A stretch of DNA of 60,000 nucleotides from Cryptomeria japonica (lineage: Eukaryota; Streptophyta; Pinopsida; Cupressales; Cupressaceae): assembly GCF_030272615.1 (NCBI RefSeq), contig NC_081406.1, forward strand, positions 167,323,521 to 167,383,520, written 5' to 3'. Below, piece by piece: positions 10,092 through 24,669 of this stretch. Each line of letters opens with the position of its first letter. Within the stretch, counting starts at the first letter, position 1. The notes below the pieces were generated by a model. The model saw nothing but the letters and a program-made list of their open reading frames with translations, did not search any database and was not told the DNA's origin. Position numbers and translations under genes: made by a program.

Positions 10092-11311
10092 TGTTAGTAT
10101 TAACCAGTGACTGAGAGGGGGGGTGAATTAGTCAAAATAGTTTATACACAATTCAAACACTCAAATTGACCGATTTGCAACTATCCTTCCAAATTAACTT
10201 AAACATTGCGTAAATCATGAAAGCAGAGAACATCAAAGAAAAAGAGATTTGCATGCACAAATAAGCATCACACAACACTAGAAATTATACATGGAAATCC
10301 TCGGTTAGAGGGAGAAAACCACGTTGGGGATAACCTACAATCTCTTTTATTGTAGTGAAAAAGAGTGCCATGTTAAGAGCTTACAACCAGTTCTTTTTGA
10401 GAACATCACCCTGTTAGAAGTGAATGGTATCTAGTTAAGAATACCTTAGAACCTGTTAAAGTTCACCTTGCTAGAGGATTTTACAACTTCATATTTGAAG
10501 TGACTCAGTTAAGAGATTTTACATAAAGAACCGGTTAAGGTTCACCCTATTAAGGGATTTACAATGCTGCAATTATTAGAAGGCAACAAAGATGATTGAT
10601 CTGTTTGATTACACTAACTCTGTCTCATAGATCCATAATGCATGCTCTGTTCTTCTGATCGGTGTTAGCTTCACCAATTCATACCTCTATCTGCTGCACT
10701 CTATTCTGCTCCTCCTGCTTACATTCACACAGATCTTTTTCACATTGACAACAACGCAATTAGAATGAATGATGTGAATATATTAGTCTTTAGTTCCAGT
10801 GCCAACTTTCCCTCCAAAAATCAAATTCAAAATTCTGTTATTGTGCCTCAAATTACTCTCCCAAAATCATTCCAGGAATATCGGTCAAGAGAGCCATTCA
10901 TGCTGATAAGCTCGCTGGTTGAAAAGGGAAGACTGCCGGTTCAACTGGATGTTATCTGGATGTTTCTAAGTCTGTCAGTTGAGACTCCTGTATTGCCAGT
11001 TGTCGCCTATGTATCAGTCCAATTCTGCCTAACTGGTTACCTCCTGTATACCGGTCTACACACTTCTTAGCTGTTTAACCCTTGTATATCGATCTACTCA
11101 CTGCTTAGTCGGTTAACCCATGTATACCGGTCACTTCTTAGCCGATTAACCCCTGTATACTGGTCTACTCACTACCGATAGGAATAAGGACTCTTGTTCT
11201 TCACCAGTTACCCTTTACTCCTTTATCAATGGATTGTGGAGACTTAGAAGATGATGTTGCCAACAATGACAACCATTTCATCAGTCATAAAAATGCATCA
11301 TAATGCCAACA
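10092..11311 (-). mobile_element. Sirevirus-like element, 5' LTR (1220 bp)
   Basis: On the minus strand the repeat begins TGTTGGCATTATGATG at 11311 and ends TAATACTAACA at 10092. It is followed directly by the primer-binding site. Near its 3' end it has the copia U5-type blocks, a GGTTTTC/TCCC block (about 10309-10335 complement) and 'attcacccccc' (about 10111-10125 complement). The outer 575 bp match 1-525. Positions 11040-11190 carry four copies, one shortened, of a 44-bp repeat; the partner LTR has three. The other end of the element lies outside the window, so its target duplication cannot be checked. Confidence 0.85.
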
Positions 11312-11323
11312 ATTGGAATATCA

Positions 11324-12602
11324 TGTTGTTAGGTCTTCAGTTTCTTAGATAGTGAAGATTGGTTGTTGTAGTTTATTGACAGTGAGGTTGTCTATCAGGA
11401 CTAGTTTGAGGAATACTTTGCATTTCTCCTCTATGTTGTTTGACATGTTGCATCTTGGAGGACATTTTTATATGGTTCGTGGGATTTCCTAGTTCAGATC
11501 TCAAGTTTTTGTTTGACCGAAAAGTGATGATATGTTGGTATGTGGTTTGGCATGTTTAGTTGTGTTGGTCTATGACCGACTCAACTAGTTTATCTTATTT
11601 GGATCATACTCTTTTGGTTTTGATATTTGAGTTAGAAGGTTGATATGAGTGTTACCATAGCATGTGTAGATTCATATTGAGTAATTTTCCTTAAAATGTT
11701 ATTTTTGGGTCGATTGTGTAATTAGCTTTATTGATTTTCTACATGTTACATTGGATGCCAACTTTAGAGGATGTGCTAGCATGTGTGATTCATTGGAATT
11801 GAGTTAGAAAGATATTTTGTGATGTATTTAGGTCCCCTTTATCTCCTAGAGTGGACGAAATTGTCTATAGTTGCTTGTGGTGGTCGACTTTATGTAATTC
11901 ATCTATATTATGTCTATGGTCAACCTAGTTGAGGGTTTCAATGAATAACCTAGTATAAATGAAAGCTTGGATGTGTGAATTGGATGTGAATGACATGTAA
12001 GCATATGTGAAGAAGTAGAAGTGTAAATTTGAATTTGTGACAAGCTTTGAATATGATCATACCTTTAGCATGATAAAGTTTTGAGATAGTGAATGAATTG
12101 AAATATGCTTGTCATGATATTGTTTGCTTAGCATAGTGGTTCAAGGAAAATTTCATGATCAGAAGATCTTGTTCATTTTAATTCATCATTCTCCTATACA
12201 TGTCAAAAGACAATGAGTCCTTTTTGTAGCTTGTATAGTCTCTGTGTCTTGCCCTAGAGCGATGTTATTTAGTAATGCAAGTCCTTTGTATCTTGCTCTA
12301 ATATTGTGCATCTCAGTAATGAAAGTCCTTTGTATCTTTCCTTAAGGTTGTTCATCATAGTTCTGCAAGTTCAATCAGGTGTAATGATCTAACTTGGCCT
12401 TGAGCCTAAAACATTGTAATCAATTATTCATATTGTGAGTGTGATTCTTATTGTGGTTTTTCCCTTCTTGGGTTTTCAATGTGAATATGCTTTTCTTGTG
12501 TGTATTGTTCTTTATGGCTTCATAATTTGAAGTTTAAAGGATTATAAATAAGTTGTTTTAAGGTTGATTCACCCCCCTCTTAATGTTGTGGTGTGTTCAA
12601 CA
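11324..12602 (+). mobile_element. Possible old copia-type LTR
   Basis: The segment opens TGTTG and closes CAACA, perfect 5-bp inverted ends. It has the same 3' blocks as other copia LTRs here: a 'gtggtttttcccttc' block at 12453 and 'gattcacccccctct' at 12566. No primer site follows and no flanking duplication is seen (TATCA versus CTTTT), so the exact boundaries are uncertain. It is probably a remnant of an element the Sirevirus-like copy landed beside. Confidence 0.45.
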
Positions 12603-15254
<2,652 letters not shown>

Positions 15255-16010
15255 TTAAAAATTTGCTTTCATACATGCACAGAGTTTATGATGGATGTTT
15301 GGCACGAATTTGTCTACCGTTTCTCTTGCCTTCTGTACTCTTTCAAATGACTTAACCGCCGCTTGCCTCCTTCTTGATATTCTTCTCGGTTTTAAAAGGC
15401 TACTTCTTTCACATTTTCTTATCATCTGGCTCCTATTGGACTTGTTATGTTTGTGTGTTCCCTTTGGTTTGTGCGTATGGTGATCTTGGAGTTGGTGATG
15501 GAAATTCAACTCATGTTTTTCAAGTTTAAATTGCTTCCTCTGCTGTGTTATGGGCAACATTTTAATTGTCACTATGGCGTTTAGGGTTCTTCTTTAGGGA
15601 TATTATGTAAATATTCATTCGGGAGGAAACATTCTGGAGTTTTTTCTTTGCCTTCCATGTTTGGTATTCCTTCTGCCAATACGGAGCGGGCCATCTTCAG
15701 TGTGTTGGGGTTTGAATGGCTACAGGCAAACCATTTTATTTTGCCTTCAGAGGAAGTCTCCAAATTTGCATCGGTTATTATGGATCTTTCATGCTCTGCT
15801 AGCCTAAATAAGTTGCTCATTGGGACTTTTGTGCACTCTTCACTATACAGTTGGGATAGTCTATCAAATGCACTTGTAGACAACAACTTCTTTGTTGGTC
15901 CTCTCCTAATTGGCAGCTTTCTCAACATAAATAAAATTCTAGAAGAATCTATGTCCAGATCTGTCCACATCTCCATGATAAATTGTCTGAGGTCTAGCTC
16001 TGCTTGGCCA
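15255..16010 (-). pseudogene. Unrecognised minus-strand gene fragment
   Basis: Two open blocks adjoin on the minus strand: 15581-15976 (131 codons, starting MEMWTDLDIDSSRILF) and 15255-15572 (105 codons). The second ends with a basic helix (RRRQAAVKSFERVQK) and a cysteine-containing tail. They are in different frames, so a frameshift or intron lies near 15575. The first block is partly copied in the tandem units at 16219 and 16883, where the same protein frame survives without indels but with stops. I do not recognise the protein. Frame conservation between copies suggests it once coded for protein. It could be the 3' end of a host gene or a gene fragment captured by a transposon. Confidence 0.4.
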
Positions 16011-17460
16011 TTCTATGGTCTTCAAATGGGAAGTATTTTTGTACTCGAATTAGACATACTGCTCATCTATAGTGTACTAAGTTGCTTTTTATCTCCTCTT
16101 TGTCTGTACCTATCGGGAATGGTTACTGATCCAGGTGGTGCCACGTGGCACCACGCGATACTCTACTTTGAGAACATTTTAACAAAATTTTGCTAGGGAA
16201 TTTAACAAAAGTTTGTTAGGCTACAGGCGAACCGTTTTATTTTGCCTTCAGAGGCAGTCTGTAGATTTGCATTGGTTATTATAGATCTTTCATGCTCTGC
16301 TAGCCTAACTAAGTTACTCATTGGGACTTATGTCCACTCTTCACTATACAGTTGTGATAGCCTGTAAAATGCACTTGTAGACTACAACTTCTTTTTTGGT
16401 CCTCTACTAATTGGCGGATTTCTCAGTAGAAATAAAATTCTGGAAGAATCTGTGTCCAGATCTGTCCACATCTCCATGATAAATGATCCGAGGGCTAGCT
16501 CTGCTTGGCCATTCTATGCTTGGATACATCATAATAGACATATAATTGGGGACCATATGTGCACTACTTCTCTAATAAAGTTCGATGACATATGGGAACT
16601 CTATTAAGCATGCTTTGGAGGAGCCTCAAAGGTTCTCATCATCTTTCCCACTTCCCTCTGATGTTGCATCTTTGGAGGAGTCTTCAAATGGGAAGTATTT
16701 TGGTCCTCGAATTAGACATACTGCTCATGTATAGTGTACTACATTGCTTGTTTTCTCCTCCTCTTTGTTTGTGCCTATCAGAAATGGTTACTGGTCCAGG
16801 TGGTTCCACCTGGCACCACGTGATACTCCACTTTGAGAATAGTTTAACAAAATTTTTCTAGGGGATTTAACAAAAGTTTGTTAGGCTACAGGAGAACCGT
16901 TTTATTTTTCCTTCAGAGGCAGTCTCCAAATTTGCATCGGTTATTATGGATCTTTCATGCTCTGCTAGCCTAACTAAGTTACTCATTGGGACTTTTGTGC
17001 ACTCTTCATTGTACAGTTGGGATAGCCTGTCAAATACACTTGTAGACTACAACTTCTTTGTTGGTCCTCTACTAATTGGCGGGTTTCTTAGCAGAAATTA
17101 AATTCTGGAAGAATCTGTGTCCAGATCTGTCCACATCGCCATGATAAATGGTCTGAGGGCTAGCTCCGCTTGGCCATTCTATACTTGGATACATCATAAT
17201 AGAAATACTGTTGGGGACCATATGTGCACTACTGCTCTAATAAAGCTCGACGCCATATGGGAACTCTATTAAGCATGCTTTGGAGGATCCTCATAGGTTC
17301 TCATTATCTTTCCCACTTCCTTCTGATGTTGCATCTTTGGAGGAGTCTTCAAATGGGAAGTATTTTTGTACTCGAATTAGACATACTGCTCATGTATAGT
17401 GTACTAAGTTGCTTGTTCTCTCCTCCTCTTTGTCTGTGCCTATCGGGAATGGGTACACCC
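15718..17460. repeat. Three-unit tandem repeat, about 664-bp period
   Basis: Units start at about 15718, 16219 and 16883, each opening with 'ggctacagg'. The second unit is 664 bp and the third is cut near 17460. The first is 501 bp because about 163 bp present in the others is missing near 16013. A 'cttcaaatgggaagtattttt' landmark recurs at 16019, 16681 and 17346. The repeats carry part of the minus-strand coding fragment above. In the extra 163 bp the minus strand reads an acidic stretch (EDSSKDATSEGSGKDDENL), so that part may also have been coding. Confidence 0.85.
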
Positions 17461-17499
17461 CACAGTTGCACCTATCGGTTGGCTTTAGCCTAATATAGC

Positions 17500-17640
17500 C
17501 ATCGCTTTTCTTTATCATTTGAAACGTCTTAAAACAACGAAATTAAATATGAGCGATGGGAGTTGAACTCCCAACCTCCCGACCGCTAAAAGACTTAGCC
17601 ACCGTCACCTTAGTGGCTTAAAAATGGATATAGGCACTGT
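17500..17640 (-). mobile_element. tRNA-derived SINE-like remnant
   Basis: On the minus strand, TGGCTAAGTC (17592-17601 complement) fits the RNA polymerase III A box. GTTCAACTC, in the symmetric context GGGAGTTCAACTCCC (17560-17568 complement), fits the B box GWTCRANNC. The spacing of about 33 nt is shorter than in a real tRNA gene, and no acceptor stem closes around it, so a tRNA-derived SINE head is the better reading. The 3' tail is not defined. Confidence 0.4.
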
Positions 17641-18360
17641 TATATTTAAACACTATTTTAAGCCTGAATTGTTTAAAACCAACCCCCTAAATTGAATAAA
17701 GCCAAACATAAAAGGCAAAAAGGGGTTATGAATGAGGATTATTTGTTAAAGGGGGGTATTTTGTAATTATGGTGGTTAAGCCTCCATTATAGAAAAAAAT
17801 ATGTATTTAAAGGGGGTATGTGCATTTGTAAATTCATTCCGAATGAAGGAATTTTGCAAAGTCATTCAGGTGACTTGAAGGTGGAGAGAATTTTGAAAAG
17901 TAGGAGGATTCTTTGTGAGAGATTGTGAGAAATTCTTATGCAGGTGAAGCTTGGATATTGTAACAAAGCATTTTTATTGCTTGACAATATTAACAAAGCG
18001 GTCCTAAATTGAGAAGTTGACCTAGAGATGTAGTCCTCAAGGACGAACTCCGTTATCAAACTATTTGCATCTCGCTTCCATCTCTTTCTTGTTCTCTCAT
18101 TTCTTTCAGTTTTATGTTCTCTTGTGAATGTTATTACATATAGCTTATTTAAAGTGTTTAAGAAGCATAACTCAGTTTTCAGTAATTTCAATGATTGAAA
18201 TACATAACCGCGCATTACTGTTGCGATTAGGGATTTAAATATGTAATTGGATTAAGTTCAGGAAACTTTAAAGTCCCAGTTTATAGATCAACTACTATAC
18301 TCAGTCTGTATATGGCTTGAAGCTTTTTGGGGAGCATGATTAAGCACTCATATTTTCTAA
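17641..18360 (+). mobile_element. LTR-like remnant carrying the conserved hairpin
   Basis: No gene is seen. Near 18025-18052 it holds the same flank-hairpin-flank motif as the 4-kb LTR, which suggests an LTR end of related type. LTR borders, primer site and target duplication could not be placed. Confidence 0.35.
18025..18052 (+). promoter_or_regulatory. Conserved LTR hairpin motif, copy 2
   Basis: GAGATGTA is followed by GTCC-TCAA-GGAC (18033-18044) and then GAACTCCG. The flanks equal those at 7811-7840. The stem differs (GTCC/GGAC instead of CCCC/GGGG) but stays fully paired, so structure rather than sequence seems to be kept. Confidence 0.5.
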
Positions 18361-18617
18361 GTGTCTTTTTTGGGGCCTTCTGAGGGTGCATATTTCCCCT
18401 CTTTCTGTCTAAATACTCTCTACTATGTAACTCTTATCTTATTATATAATATATTTCAGGCTAATGCCTTTTATCCAAAAAAAAAAAACTATTTAAAAAT
18501 TGACAAAAAATATCAAAATAAAAAATTCATAGTTCTACTTGGTGGAAAAGCAATTGGTTAATAATGAAAATGAAAATTGAGTGCAACCGATTGCAATAGT
18601 ACTAGCCCAATGAAAAG
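18361..18617 (+). other. Short A-tailed remnant and flank of the LINE
   Basis: A 12-A run at about 18477 follows 'ggctaatgccttttatcc', which looks like the A-tailed 3' end of an older non-LTR element. The remainder up to the LINE target duplication shows nothing. Confidence 0.3.
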
Positions 18618-18635
18618 TAATAATAAGAAGCCGTG
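18618..18635. repeat. LINE target-site duplication, left
   Basis: TAATAATAAGAAGCCGTG directly precedes the LINE. It matches 26295-26312 except for one G/A difference. An 18-bp duplication of this kind is typical of target-primed reverse transcription. Confidence 0.85.
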
Positions 18636-18680
18636 AAATCAATAAATATATCAAATTAGATCTTTTGGAGGCGGAGTGAA

Positions 18681-20566
18681 ATGGCGGCGTTGGATGGCAA
18701 CAAGATTGGCACTAGTGATAGGAGCAAGGTTACTGATGTGCGCTATCCTGGCGTTCAGTCCACGAAGGTTGGATCTTGGAGCGATGAAGTGGATATTGCC
18801 TTCCCCATTGAGACAGGTAGATTGCATGCTGCTCAAAAATCGGTTAATGGAGGAAAAGCAGATATGTTTCAGGGTAATAGATATCCCAGACTGTGATTAA
18901 ACTATGGAAATCCTTATTCAAGTGGCAACCAATGCCCTATTGACCCACTTAAGTGGAAGGAAAATGGTTTCACTTGGAATGACAAAGGCTGGTTTCGCAA
19001 GGCTAAGTATCTTGCTTCTGAGGCCCCTCAAAATTGGTATCCACCTAAATCTAGCATTTCTGACGCGACATTCGAGAAAGGCAATCCTCACTCTGACTCT
19101 TCTTTGGTTCCCTCGATTGATCATAGTAATTTCCAAAAGCGGAATGGGTGCTTTAGGCAAGTTAACTCAAGGGATGACCATGCCAGGTTTTGGAGATCCA
19201 ACTTCCGTCCTAAAAATTGGAACCCTTGGTCAAACCAAGAAAGTTACTCTAACTTTTGAAGAGGAACCTCCCTCCCTTAGCGACCCTGTCTTCATAAATC
19301 GGTAAGAAAAACCTCAAGACCTACAATATTTTTGGATGAAAATAAAATTAATTCTGCTAGGTCGAGTTTGCTTGAGGTTTGCCTTTTCATCAAGTGGGGT
19401 GGTGGTAAGTGGGTTAAGGACAATTTTGAGTCCTGGTGTAGAGCGTAGTGGGGTAAGGATATTAACATTAATATTCTCCTGAATGATTTCTATATGATTG
19501 AATTTATGAGCAATGAGGAGAAATGGCAAGCTAAAAACAAAGGTCCATACATCTTAGACGGTATTGAAGTTCATATCATTGATGAGCAGCCCAATTTCAA
19601 CCCCCGAACGCATATATTGCCAGACAACAAGGTATGGATAAGATTGTACAATTGTCCCTCAAATTATTACACATTGATGTCATTAAGGATATATGCAAAG
19701 ACCTTGGCACCTTTGTATCAGCTGATGACATTTTGGAGGATAAATTATGGGGAAGCTTCCTCAGAATTTGTATTAGCACAGATCAAATCACCAAGATCCC
19801 TGACGAAGTCAGAATTATTGGGGCGGGGAAGATCTAGATCCAAAAGATTGATAGAGAAGATCAGCTGCATATTCATCCTAAATGCTTTTCCTTAGATCAT
19901 ACCGGTATTAGTTGTGATGTTTCAGCTACGATATAGTGAAGTTATTCTTGTATGCAATCTCCTATTGAGGTAAAACTACAACCAGAACCTCCTATTTCCT
20001 TTGACATCGGGGAAGCTTTTTGCAATAATACTCTTGATAAGGAGAATGCTCTACTAATGGAGGTAACTCCTTTGATCATAGTTCCTCCCTTCTTTGGTCA
20101 AAGCGAGAGCCAATAAGATCTTCTCACACTTCTGGAAAAGACTAAAACCCTATAGGCAGACATTGAATCCAAGTTAGTGGATTCACTTCCACCTTCCCCT
20201 TTTGTACCCAGGATTCAACTGGTAATTGAAGACAACACTTTTCATTCTTCGGGTATGGAGACTAGCACTATGGGGGAGATGGGAGGGCAGATCTGCTCCT
20301 CGATAGGCATTGAATTGGAAGACGGGGAAATTGAAACCTCCTCCTCGGAGGGGGAGGAAGACTTTGAACCTGACTTTGATCTTATATTGGAGGGTACTTT
20401 AAAAGGTTTTGGGAAGTCAGATTCAACTATTGACAAACCAAATTTTAAGCCAAAAGGTGTGCGGGGGCGCAAATCCAAAAAAGTTATGCTAGCAGTGGCT
20501 GGTGCTGCCAGTGATCAAACCAAACTTAATTTAGGGAAGGGAAATTCCCTTCCCCAGGAGCAATGA
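18681..20566 (+). pseudogene. LINE ORF1, DUF4283-type RNA-binding protein, broken
   Basis: It starts at an ATG (MAALDGNKIGTSDRSK) 45 bp inside the element. The same frame is followed through 19670 with stops (at 18894, near 19258 and near 19446), then shifts frame near 19670. The part at about 19480-19810 has the layout of DUF4283, the nucleic-acid-binding domain of plant LINE ORF1: FYMIEFMSNEEKW, then GPYILDGIEVHI, then KVWIRLYNCP, then WGSFLRICISTD. The last part, 20177-20566, is open and acidic (SSSEGEEDFEPDFDL) and ends in a basic stretch (GVRGRKSKKVM). No clear CCHC knuckle is seen. In plant LINEs this protein coats the element RNA. Its TGA at 20564-20566 overlaps the ORF2 ATG. Confidence 0.75.
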
Positions 20567-23500
20567 AACTCCTATCTTGGAATGTCAGGGGAATCAATGC
20601 GCCTGACAAATGACACTTGATTAAGTGTCAGATTGATGACACCAAAGGAGATATTTGGCTACTGCAGGAAACTAAATGGAGCCAGGCTGAGATTGATGCT
20701 AAAATGAGAGTTTGGAAATAGCGGAATGGGCTTTTTAGGCAATCGGATGGAGCCTCTGGTGGCTTGGGAATCATTTAGAATCCCATGAATGTTAGGATAT
20801 CACTTGTTGGGGAAGATAAGTATTGGCAACATTGCTTGGTTACTATTCTTGGATGGAATGAGAATTTCAATCTTTTCAATGTGTACGGACCATCTACTAC
20901 TAGTGACAAACATGCTCTCTGGGATCTCTTATCCTTCAAACTAAACAGTATTACCGATGGTAGTTGTGTGGTAGCTGGGAACTTCAATGTGATCCTTTCT
21001 GGCACTGAGAAAAGTGGGGGCATTCAGAGGACTGGTACGACCCATAAGGACTTTCTGGATTTTGTTGAGAAGAATCACCTTTTAGACATTGTTCCTAAAA
21101 ATGGAGTTTTCACATGGATGAACCAGAGAGTGGGTTTTACTAATTTTGTTGAACAACTTGACTGGTTTCTTGTTACCAGTGAGTGGTTAGGTCAAAATTT
21201 AGCTTTAGAGTCGTTGATTCTCCCGCTTATCGGATCAGATCACTACCCGATCTGTCTGGAGGTCGCCATGGGTCAAGTGGAGGGAGCTACCCCTTTCCGG
21301 TTTGAGAAAATGTGGTTTAGAGTGTTTGAGCTATATGATCTCATAGCTATTTGGTGGAATGAACCAGTTTTTGGGAATCATTCTAGACTATTCATTCTCA
21401 ATAAGAAGCTCAAGTATATTAAGGTTAAGATCAAAGAATGGAATAAGAGCCATTTCAAGAATATTCGTAGGGAGAAATTAAGAATTAAGGCTGATCTGGT
21501 AGACTTAACCAACTCTATTATTACTTCAGGAATGACTGAGGATCTATTCATTAGAGAAAATACTCTCAAATATGATCTAAATGAAATCCTTTGGTGTGAG
21601 GAAATCCACTGGCATCAAAAATCAAGGGAGTTATGGCTAAAGGAAGGTGATAAAAAAACCAAATTCTTCCACCGGTTGACCATTGCCATTCAAAATAGAA
21701 ACAAAATATCGGAGATTATGAGACTGGATGGAGTCACTGTCAAGAATTATGAGGACATTGCACAGGAAGCTATAAGATTCTTTGACTCTTTGTTGAATGG
21801 TGATCATCAGATTGATCATGAAGCAAGAGCCAAAATTCTAAACTCAATCCCATCTGTTATATCCGATAATCAAAATATAGCTCTATGTACTCCTATTTCG
21901 ATTGATGAAGTAAGGAATACTACCTTCCAGCTAAAACCGGATAAGACTCCTGGCCCGGATGGCTTCCTTGCTGCTTTCTTCCATCATTTCTGGGATATCA
22001 TTTCTTGAGATCTACATCTTACAATAGAAGAATCAAGAAAGTAGATGACTATGTTAGGTGCCATTAATCACATCTTTTTGACTCTAATCCCGAAGAAGCA
22101 AAATCCACAACAAATGAGTGACTTTAGACCCATTGCTCTATGTAATACCGTATATAAGATTGTAACAAAGATCATAGCTAATAGATTGAAGCCCCTCCTT
22201 AAACACATCATATCAGATGAACAAAGTGGTTTTGCCCCTGGAAGATCCATTGTGGAAGGCATTATCATTTCTCATGAAACGCTTCACCAAGGATTCCTGT
22301 ATGATTTTAAAATTGGGCATCCTGAAAGCTTATGACATGGTGGACAGGGATTTCTTATTTGATGTTCTTAATAAATTTGGCTTTTGCAAGGAATGGCTCA
22401 CTTGGGTTATGAATTTTCTCTCCTCCCCCAAATTCTCTATTCTGGTTAATGGCTCATCCCATGGCTTCTTTTCTTCAACAAGAGGGATCAGACCAGGTGA
22501 TCCATTATCACCATTTCTGTTTATCATAATGGTTGAAGCTTTAGGTCGATCAATAAGAGCTCTTCAACAAGATGATCATTGGGTTGGAGTCAATGTGGCA
22601 ACAGGGGCTGAAAAATTGACTCATTTGCAGTTTGTCGATGACACTATTCTGTTTGGTTTGGCCTATAGGAGGGAACCTAGAACAATTAAAAAATGCCTTG
22701 ATGATTATTGTTTGGCTTCTGGGCAAAAACTCAATTAGCACAAATCGGAAGTATTTTTTGTCAATACTCTAATTAACCTACAAGCTGTATTATCAAGGAT
22801 TCTTAATCTCAGAGTTGCAAATTTCCCAGGGAAGTTTCTTGGAACCCCCCTCTTCATTGGTAGTAACAGAACTCACTACTGGAAGCATCTTATTGATAAG
22901 TGCACGTCCAAGCTTGCAACTTGGAAAGGCAAGTGGTTATCCTCTGTTGGGAAGCTCACAATGATAAAGTCGGTTCTATCTACGCTACCAGTTTTTACCA
23001 TGGCTTGCCTGAGATTATTGGTGGCAATTGAAGATGAATTGATCTCTCTAATGAGAAAGTTCCTTTGGAATGGTTCGGACGACAAAGGAAAATTTCCTTT
23101 GGTAGCTTGGAAAAAGATCTGCCAACCAAAAAAGGTAGGGGGTGCTGGCATTCACCAAATCTCGATTATGAATTTTGCAATGGGTGCTAAACTGGTTTGG
23201 GAAATTTGTAAGGCTTTTGAAACATAAATATCTGGACTCCTTGGAGCCAAAAAGGATTCTCACTATTAACAATCCTCCCAGAGGCTTGGCTATCTAGAAT
23301 TTTATTGTGGACAACAGGGAAATCATAAGTGATCAGGCTACCTGGGATGTCAGGAATGGCAGGGATGCCTCCTTTTGGTTTGATTCTTGGTCTGGTGAAG
23401 ATGCCCTATGTCACAACCCCTCTCTACAACCTATTATGGTAGAAACCTGTCTCCTTTGGGGCACAATATATGTGATTATGGTTATTCGATCCAAGAAAAT

Positions 23501-24669
23501 GGTATTGCTAAATGGAAATGGAACTCCTTGGATCCTCTGTACTTGGATCAGCTTTAGAAAGACTTGTTTACGGACATTCTCAGTAAAAGGATTATTATCC
23601 CTTCCCCTGATAAGGACATTATTAGGTGGTGCGGTTCCTTTGATGGTAAATACAAAGTATATTTTGGTTACAAGTTGAAAGAAGTGGCTATAGATAAGAA
23701 AGACTGGCCTGTTAATCTTTTTTGGCATCAACACCTCCTTCCCAAAGTGGGCTCCTTATTCAATGGGTATAAATGGACCCAGCAGATGTACTTTATGTCT
23801 AGAACAGGAAGAGACTGCAGATCATCTCCTTCTCCACTACAAATTCTCCAGCCATTGTTGGTGGCATTTCATGGGAAAATTGAGAATCTTTGGGCCCTTC
23901 CCATCAGGGCTGGATAAGTAGTTTTTGCAATGGCCTAAACCGACAAGTAAGGCTGTTTTTGCTGATTTCCTTTTTATCCTTCCATCACTTCTGATTTGGG
24001 AAATTTGGAAAGAAAGGAACCGTAGAATCTTCCAGGGTAAAGAAATGAGCCTATTGTCTCTTTGTGGGAAAATTGAGAACCACTTGACTGAGCTGCTAAA
24101 TGAGACTGCCCAATCCAAAACATTAAAGAAAAATTTGTACACGGGCTGGGATTGTAAGATTAAGCTGGTTCTTCCAAACCTACTCATTCCATCTATTTTT
24201 GGCTTGGGTACCTTGGTGGATCAGACTAATCCAAGAGTGGGGGTGAAATGGGATGCACCAGAGGTTGGGTGGAGCAAGGTAAGCTTTGATGGTGCTTCTA
24301 CAGGAAATCCAGGCCAAAGTGTTATTGGTTGTATTCTGAGGGAATCTGATGGTCTTTGTATAAAAGAAATCTCTGAAAAGATTGGAGTGGCTACTAATAA
24401 TGAAGCAGAATTCAGAGCAGCTTTAAGAGGTCTTCAGTTAGGGAAGGAGCTAGGGGTGCAAATAATTCATCTGGAGGGAGACTCATTAAATGTGATTAAT
24501 GCGATCCGCTGTAATAACATCCCTAGTTGGTGCCTTAACTAGTGGCTTCAACCGATCCTGGCGCTGCTAGCCACCTTTTTTGAATTTCGGGTTAGCCACA
24601 TCTATAGGGAAGGTAATGGTGAAGCTGATAGAATTTCTAAATTGGCTATAGCCGTCAGTGACCCCTCCT
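20563..24669 (+). pseudogene. LINE ORF2: endonuclease, reverse transcriptase, zinc region, RNase H; broken
   Basis: The start MKLLSWNVRGIN is a typical APE-type endonuclease N-terminus. LQETKW and GSDHYPI supply catalytic positions, while the usual GDFN reads AGNFN, losing an aspartate. Stops follow APDK, MRVWK and GLGII. Reverse transcriptase (about 21930-22760) shows DKTPGPDGF, SGFAPGRSI, TRGIRPGDPLSPFLF and the catalytic QFVDDTILFG. A stop lies at 22006 and a frameshift near 22300. A zf-RVT-like stretch (FDGKYKVYFGYK onward) is at about 23640. A C-terminal RNase H (24250-24665) keeps all four acidic residues: SFDGAS, NNEAEF, EGDSLN and GEADRIS. Plant L1 elements with a C-terminal RNase H are known. 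In life this protein nicks DNA and copies the element RNA at the nick. Confidence 0.9.

Noticed and set aside
11312-11316. Target duplication of the Sirevirus-like element (ATTGG)
   Set aside because: The matching copy would lie to the left of the window and cannot be verified.
17551-17610. Functional tRNA gene on the minus strand
   Set aside because: The A-to-B box spacing is too short and no acceptor or anticodon stem can be closed.
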